Shown here piece after piece: positions 5,894-8,849 of a DNA stretch of 8,849 nt. The stretch is from Candidatus Treponema faecavium (lineage in GTDB: Bacteria; Spirochaetota; Spirochaetia; Treponematales; Treponemataceae): contig DXHG01000179.1 of the NCBI GenBank assembly GCA_019113455.1, positions 1 to 8,849 of the forward strand. The letters are read 5' to 3'. How positions within the stretch are numbered: the stretch's first letter is position 1; each line of letters starts with the position of its first letter. The notes beneath the pieces are model-generated. The model was not told where the DNA came from and did no database searches. It saw only the letters and a list, made by a program, of their open reading frames with translations. The translations under genes and the position numbers were made by a program.

Positions 5894-7768
5894 TTACACG
5901 CCTAATCTGTTGATAACCGTATCAAGCAGTTCATCCATTACAGAAATAAACCGCGCCGCCGCATTGTATCCATGCTGGAACTTGATAATATCGGCTAATT
6001 CTTCATCGATATTTACGCCCGAAATAGATTCCCGCAGATTGCGCAGGTCTCCCATAATCACATTCTGCTGCGCGAGCATGTTCTGCGCCTGTTCTCCTTT
6101 GAGCCCTACATTCGTAACCGATTCGGCAAAGTAGTCGTCAAACGTGCGCGAGCGGCCAATCATTACCGGCGTGTTGCGCAGCGACGCTATCTGACTTGCA
6201 GCGGAGCTGTCTCCCGGCTCAACGCTGCCTGCCGCACTCGGATACGCCGCCGCGACAGAAAGCACATCGCTGCGGATTGCACCGTTCACCGTGATATAGG
6301 CAGCCGGATTCAGCATCGGAGACACCGCGTACTGCGCATTTGCGGCAAGCCGCGCCACCGCATCGGGCTGGTTAAAGTCATAGGCGTTTTCCGCGCCGCG
6401 GCCCGCAAGCACGCCCGCATAGCCTGAAAGAAAATGTCCTGAATCCTCAACGTGGCGGATAACAAAATCGGGGTTTGCCGCGTCGGAAGCAGTCGTCGCC
6501 TTAAGCACCAGATTGCTGTTGCGGTCAAGATACGCCTTTACTTCGCCATCGGAATCGTTTATGCGGTTGATAATCGTTTCTACCGTGTCGGTCGGATAAT
6601 AGGGAACGGTTATATTTCCCGTTTTTCCTGCGATAGTGATAACGCCTTCAAGCCCCGTCTGCGCTGTCGCCGCAAGCGCGTTCGAGCCGGTCAGGCGGAA
6701 CACATACGAAGAATCGAGCGCGCCGTCGCCATCGCGGTCATAATTGCCGTTCACGTTTTCAACAAAATCCTGCTGTACAAAGAAATCAAGCCCCGTTGTG
6801 CCGTTTGCGCCCATCGCATTGCGGTGAATGTCGTTTACCATGTCGGCAAAGTTCATCGTCATCGTGTTGAGGCTCTGCATTTCGTTTCGCACATCAACGT
6901 CGCGCAGCTCAACGAGCGCGCCAAGCGAGCCGCCCGTTATCTGCGCGGCATTCTGCGTGTCTGCCCAGACAACCTCGTTAAACGCATTGTTGTCAGTCGG
7001 AGACACGACGGCAAACTGGCGGAATTTGGAACCCTGCACCAGAATATGACCGTCTATATGCACCATAAACTCGTCGGCATCGCGCCGGTCAGCAGACACA
7101 TTAACCAGCCCGGACAGCTTGTCAACGAGCAGATCGCGGCGGTCAAGCAGGTCGTTGGGATTGTCTCCCATTGCCTGCGACTTGATGATTTCTTCATTTA
7201 CCTGCGCAATCTGGCGCGCATAGTCGTTTACCTGGCGCACCGTGGCATCTATATCACCGTTAATAAACGTGGCAACGCCATTGAGTGAGGCATAGCGCTG
7301 CCGTATCGAACCGGCAAGCGTGTCGCCGCGCGTTACAATCGCCTGCCGCGCCGCCTGCGAATCGGGGTACAGCGCCAGTTCCTGCCACGCCTGCCAGAAC
7401 TGATCCATATGGGAGCGCACCGACGTTTCCGCAGGCTCATTGTATATCTGCTCAAGCATCACGTAGTATTTTTCGCGCGTGCTCCAGTACGATTCCTGAT
7501 GCGCCTGCGCCGTGATGCGCGCGTCAAGCAGCTCGTCGCGCACGCGCGTTACATCCTGAACGGTCATGCCCTGTCCCACTTGCCCGGGAGTTTCCGCACG
7601 CGAAAGGTCAGGCCGGTACAGCGGGTCAAAGGCGCGCATCTGTACGCGCTGGCGCGAATAGCCTTCCGTATCGGCGTTTGACACGTTATGACCGGCAGTA
7701 TTTATTGCAGTCGTATGAGCCATCAGACTGCGTTTACCCATTTCAATTCCGGCAAAAGATGAAGCCAT
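5894..7768 (-). CDS. flgK: Flagellar hook-associated protein FlgK (HAP1)
   Basis: A 624-residue structural protein, the first of the two junction proteins between hook and filament, exported by the flagellar type III system. The N-terminal rod/hook signature is TAGHNVSNADTEGYSRQRV (24-42), followed by a helical FlgK domain with MDQFWQAWQELALYPDSQAARQA around residues 120-143. The C-terminal domain (about 560-624) contains ISGVNIDEELADIIKFQHGY and ends VMDELLDTVINRLGV, the family's coiled-coil closure. Residues 344-355 form an EF-hand-like loop of the form DxDxDGxxD. The length is above the roughly 550 residues of enteric FlgK because of the larger middle domain. The ATG at 7768 is supported by AGGAG overlapping the stop of the upstream flgN-like gene, 12 bp away, suggesting coupled translation of chaperone and client. 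Confidence 0.96.
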   Translation of the reverse strand: MASSFAGIEMGKRSLMAHTTAINTAGHNVSNADTEGYSRQRVQMRAFDPLYRPDLSRAETPGQVGQGMTVQDVTRVRDELLDARITAQAHQESYWSTREKYYVMLEQIYNEPAETSVRSHMDQFWQAWQELALYPDSQAARQAIVTRGDTLAGSIRQRYASLNGVATFINGDIDATVRQVNDYARQIAQVNEEIIKSQAMGDNPNDLLDRRDLLVDKLSGLVNVSADRRDADEFMVHIDGHILVQGSKFRQFAVVSPTDNNAFNEVVWADTQNAAQITGGSLGALVELRDVDVRNEMQSLNTMTMNFADMVNDIHRNAMGANGTTGLDFFVQQDFVENVNGNYDRDGDGALDSSYVFRLTGSNALAATAQTGLEGVITIAGKTGNITVPYYPTDTVETIINRINDSDGEVKAYLDRNSNLVLKATTASDAANPDFVIRHVEDSGHFLSGYAGVLAGRGAENAYDFNQPDAVARLAANAQYAVSPMLNPAAYITVNGAIRSDVLSVAAAYPSAAGSVEPGDSSAASQIASLRNTPVMIGRSRTFDDYFAESVTNVGLKGEQAQNMLAQQNVIMGDLRNLRESISGVNIDEELADIIKFQHGYNAAARFISVMDELLDTVINRLGV

Positions 7769-7780
7769 AGTTTCTTTCTC

Positions 7781-8278
7781 CTATATTACTGCGTCAAGAA
7801 CCAGACATTCAGGACGGGATTTGACCAGCGAACCGGTATTGGAATATACCGTGTTGCGGCGTTCAGGAATCACTTTATCAAAGATTCCCTGCAAAAACTC
7901 CCGTGCAACACGGATATAGGCGTTAAGCGATTCGTTTTCTATCTTTGATTTGGACAGCTTGCTGCGCACTTCGGCAAAAATCTTTAAGATAGCGTTGCGG
8001 TTCGCGTCGCTTAACGAACGCACCGCCGCAAAAACATCGCCGCTGTCGTTTTGTTCGCCGCTCAATGCCGCGCACGACGATATCCGCGTGTGTTCAAGCT
8101 CGCAGAAACTTTCTGCAAGTTCTCCCATATGATACAGAATACTGTCAAGATCTGTCCATTGCTTTTCAGTTACGGAAACGCGAACCTGCCGCTGCGCGGC
8201 AAGTATCTCGTCAAGCAGCGCGCTCTGGGCGCCAAGCGTTTTATACAATGTTAAAGCAGCTGTTTTTTTATCCATCAT
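7781..8278 (-). CDS. flgN: FlgN-like flagellar export chaperone
   Basis: A 165-residue, mostly helical, acidic to neutral cytoplasmic protein with no signal peptide or membrane segment. FlgN keeps FlgK and FlgL unfolded and delivers them to the export gate. The family is poorly conserved, so the call rests on its length, helical heptad-like segments (about 8-65 and 85-138) and its position directly before flgK and flgL. The last 25 residues (TGSLVKSRPECLVLDAVI at the end) look extended rather than helical. Two ATG codons stand side by side (8278 and 8275). A GGAG at about 14 bp and an AGG at about 6 bp before the first ATG could serve either. It is the first gene of the flagellar operon, behind a candidate sigma-28 promoter. 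Confidence 0.8.
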   Translation of the reverse strand: MMDKKTAALTLYKTLGAQSALLDEILAAQRQVRVSVTEKQWTDLDSILYHMGELAESFCELEHTRISSCAALSGEQNDSGDVFAAVRSLSDANRNAILKIFAEVRSKLSKSKIENESLNAYIRVAREFLQGIFDKVIPERRNTVYSNTGSLVKSRPECLVLDAVI

Positions 8279-8333
8279 TCTCTACCTACTCCGTTTACAG
8301 ACAGACACTGTGCTGAATTATTACTCTTTCTGA

Positions 8334-8361
8334 ATATCGGCAAAAAGCGCAAAAGCCATTA
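8334..8361 (-). promoter_or_regulatory. Candidate sigma-28 (FliA) promoter for the flgN-flgK-flgL-fliW-csrA operon
   Basis: On the minus strand GCCGATAT (8334-8341) matches the sigma-28 -10 consensus GCCGATAA in seven of eight bases. TAAT (8358-8361) lies 16 bp upstream, against a consensus of TAAA with a 15-bp spacer. Transcription would start near 8327, giving a leader of about 50 bases before flgN. Late hook-junction genes are sigma-28 targets in enterics and Bacillus, which fits. A sigma-70 alternative is weak: TTGCCG with an AATAAT-like -10 at only 14-15 bp. Confidence 0.5.
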
Positions 8362-8410
8362 CACAAAAGGAATAGGGAATAAGAACGCTTGAACACACCT
8401 GCGCGTGTAT

Positions 8411-8434
8411 AAAAAAACCGCCCAGACGGGGCGG
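8411..8434 (-). terminator. Intrinsic terminator of the tRNA cluster
   Basis: Read on the minus strand, CCGCCC pairs perfectly with GGGCGG around a CGTCT loop (8418-8434) and is followed directly by seven T (8411-8417). It lies 25 bp beyond the 3' end of the last tRNA-Lys and separates the tRNA transcript from the flagellar operon promoter downstream. Confidence 0.93.
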
Positions 8435-8459
8435 CGGAACGGTTATTGGTAAAAGGATT

Positions 8460-8532
8460 TGAGCCATGCAGGGATCGAACCTGCGACCCACAGATTAAGA
8501 GTCTGTTGCTCTACCAGCTGAGCTAATGGCCC
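8460..8532 (-). tRNA. tRNA-Lys (anticodon CTT), copy 2 (distal)
   Basis: A 73-nt cloverleaf. The acceptor GGGCCAT pairs with ATGGCTC (one G-U). The D arm is AGCTCAGCTGGTAGAGC, the anticodon stem ACAGA/TCTGT encloses loop CTCTTAA with anticodon CTT (codon AAG), and the T arm contains GTTCGATCC. The discriminator is A; the 3' CCA is not encoded. Last gene of the cluster, followed by the terminator. Confidence 0.97.
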
Positions 8533-8572
8533 AAAATAAAAATATACACGCTGCGGCAGCTGCCGGGAACTT

Positions 8573-8645
8573 TGAGCCATGCAGGGATCGAACCTGCGAC
8601 CCACAGATTAAGAGTCTGTTGCTCTACCAGCTGAGCTAATGGCCC
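8573..8645 (-). tRNA. tRNA-Lys (anticodon CTT), copy 1 (proximal)
   Basis: Identical over all 73 nt to the copy at 8460-8532, with the same acceptor, CTT anticodon and T loop and no encoded CCA. The spacer to the next copy is 40 bp and holds a palindrome, CGGCAGCTGCCG (8554-8565), which may form a small processing hairpin. Confidence 0.97.
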
Positions 8646-8656
8646 GACATACTCAT

Positions 8657-8730
8657 TGCGTCCGACACGGCTCGAACGTGCGACCTACGGATTCGAAGTC
8701 CGTTGCTCTATCCAGCTGAGCTACGAACGC
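8657..8730 (-). tRNA. tRNA-Arg (anticodon TCG)
   Basis: A 74-nt cloverleaf. The acceptor GCGTTCG pairs with CGGACGC (one T-G), the D arm is AGCTCAGCTGGATAGAGC, the anticodon stem ACGGA/TCCGT encloses CTTCGAA with anticodon TCG (codon CGA), and the T loop is GTTCGAGCC. The discriminator is A and no CCA is encoded. It lies 11 bp upstream of the first tRNA-Lys, so the genes share a transcript. Confidence 0.96.
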
Positions 8731-8758
8731 ATATCTCACGTCCCGCAGTAACGCAGAG

Positions 8759-8830
8759 GGTGCCTGGTGGGTTTCGAACCCACGACAGCCAGATCCACAA
8801 TCTGGTGCTCTACCCCTGAACTACAGGCAC
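8759..8830 (-). tRNA. tRNA-His (anticodon GTG)
   Basis: The acceptor GTGCCTG pairs with CAGGCAC, the anticodon stem CCAGA/TCTGG encloses TTGTGGA with anticodon GTG, and the T loop is GTTCGAAAC. The histidine identity pair is present: an encoded G at -1 (position 8831) faces discriminator C73 (8759). No CCA is encoded. It is the first tRNA of the cluster visible here; the promoter is likely beyond the right edge. Confidence 0.96.
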
Positions 8831-8849
8831 CGTGTAAATAACGAAAAAA

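Larger units (their letters stand above)
8458..8645. repeat. Tandem 75-bp direct repeat containing two identical tRNA-Lys genes
   Basis: Positions 8458-8532 and 8571-8645 are identical over 75 bp (the tRNA plus two T bases at its 3' side). Identity stops sharply outside: GGA versus AAC on one side, AAAAT versus GACAT on the other. This fits an old duplication whose spacers diverged while the genes stayed uniform by selection or gene conversion. Confidence 0.85.

Noticed and set aside
6452..7288. A 278-residue plus-strand open frame
   Set aside because: It lies wholly antisense to flgK, whose protein has clear family motifs at both ends. The translation is rich in Arg/His/Val with no recognisable domain, as expected of a shadow frame.
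8279..8300. CsrA binding site (GGA) in the flgN leader
   Set aside because: ACGGAG is present near the start, but a single GGA in a ribosome binding site is expected by chance, and no second site or loop is seen.

Overview
The window looks like the chromosome of a spirochaete, most likely a Treponema. The main evidence is a minus-strand operon with the order flgN-like, flgK, flgL, fliW, csrA, which matches treponemal flagellar loci as I recall them. Supporting evidence is a rubrerythrin, typical of anaerobes and microaerophiles, and a base composition near 50% G+C by eye. No species can be named from the sequence alone.

Left part (1-2485): the window opens inside a plus-strand hybrid sensor histidine kinase, of which only the ATPase domain and the C-terminal receiver are visible. 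It converges on a minus-strand MATE-family efflux pump. The 233-bp divergent gap between the pump and the next gene is packed with dyad symmetry: an 11-bp inverted repeat bracketing about 130 bp, a 12-bp bulged hairpin and two short palindromes. It may be a small non-autonomous mobile element, a structured RNA or an operator region.

Middle (2486-3948): a plus-strand rubrerythrin has its own promoter and a long intrinsic terminator. A plus-strand alpha/beta-hydrolase esterase follows, with no visible ribosome binding site. Its stop codon overlaps the stop codon of csrA on the other strand.

Right part (3945-8278, minus strand): five tightly packed genes supply the hook-filament junction and its control. 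They are a FlgN-like export chaperone, the junction proteins FlgK and FlgL, and the FliW-CsrA pair that tunes flagellin translation. Gaps are 12-20 bp, and fliW and csrA overlap. A near-consensus sigma-28 -10 element lies upstream of the first gene.

Far right (8411-8831, minus strand): a tRNA cluster is transcribed in the order His(GTG), Arg(TCG), Lys(CTT), Lys(CTT). It ends at an intrinsic terminator just before the flagellar promoter. The two lysine tRNA genes are identical.

Most of the window is ordinary core genome. I see no CRISPR array, prophage, toxin-antitoxin pair or clearly new multi-gene system. The best candidates for a second look are the dyad-rich gap at 2279-2412, the candidate sigma-28 promoter, an EF-hand-like loop in FlgK and the tail-to-tail stop-codon overlap.
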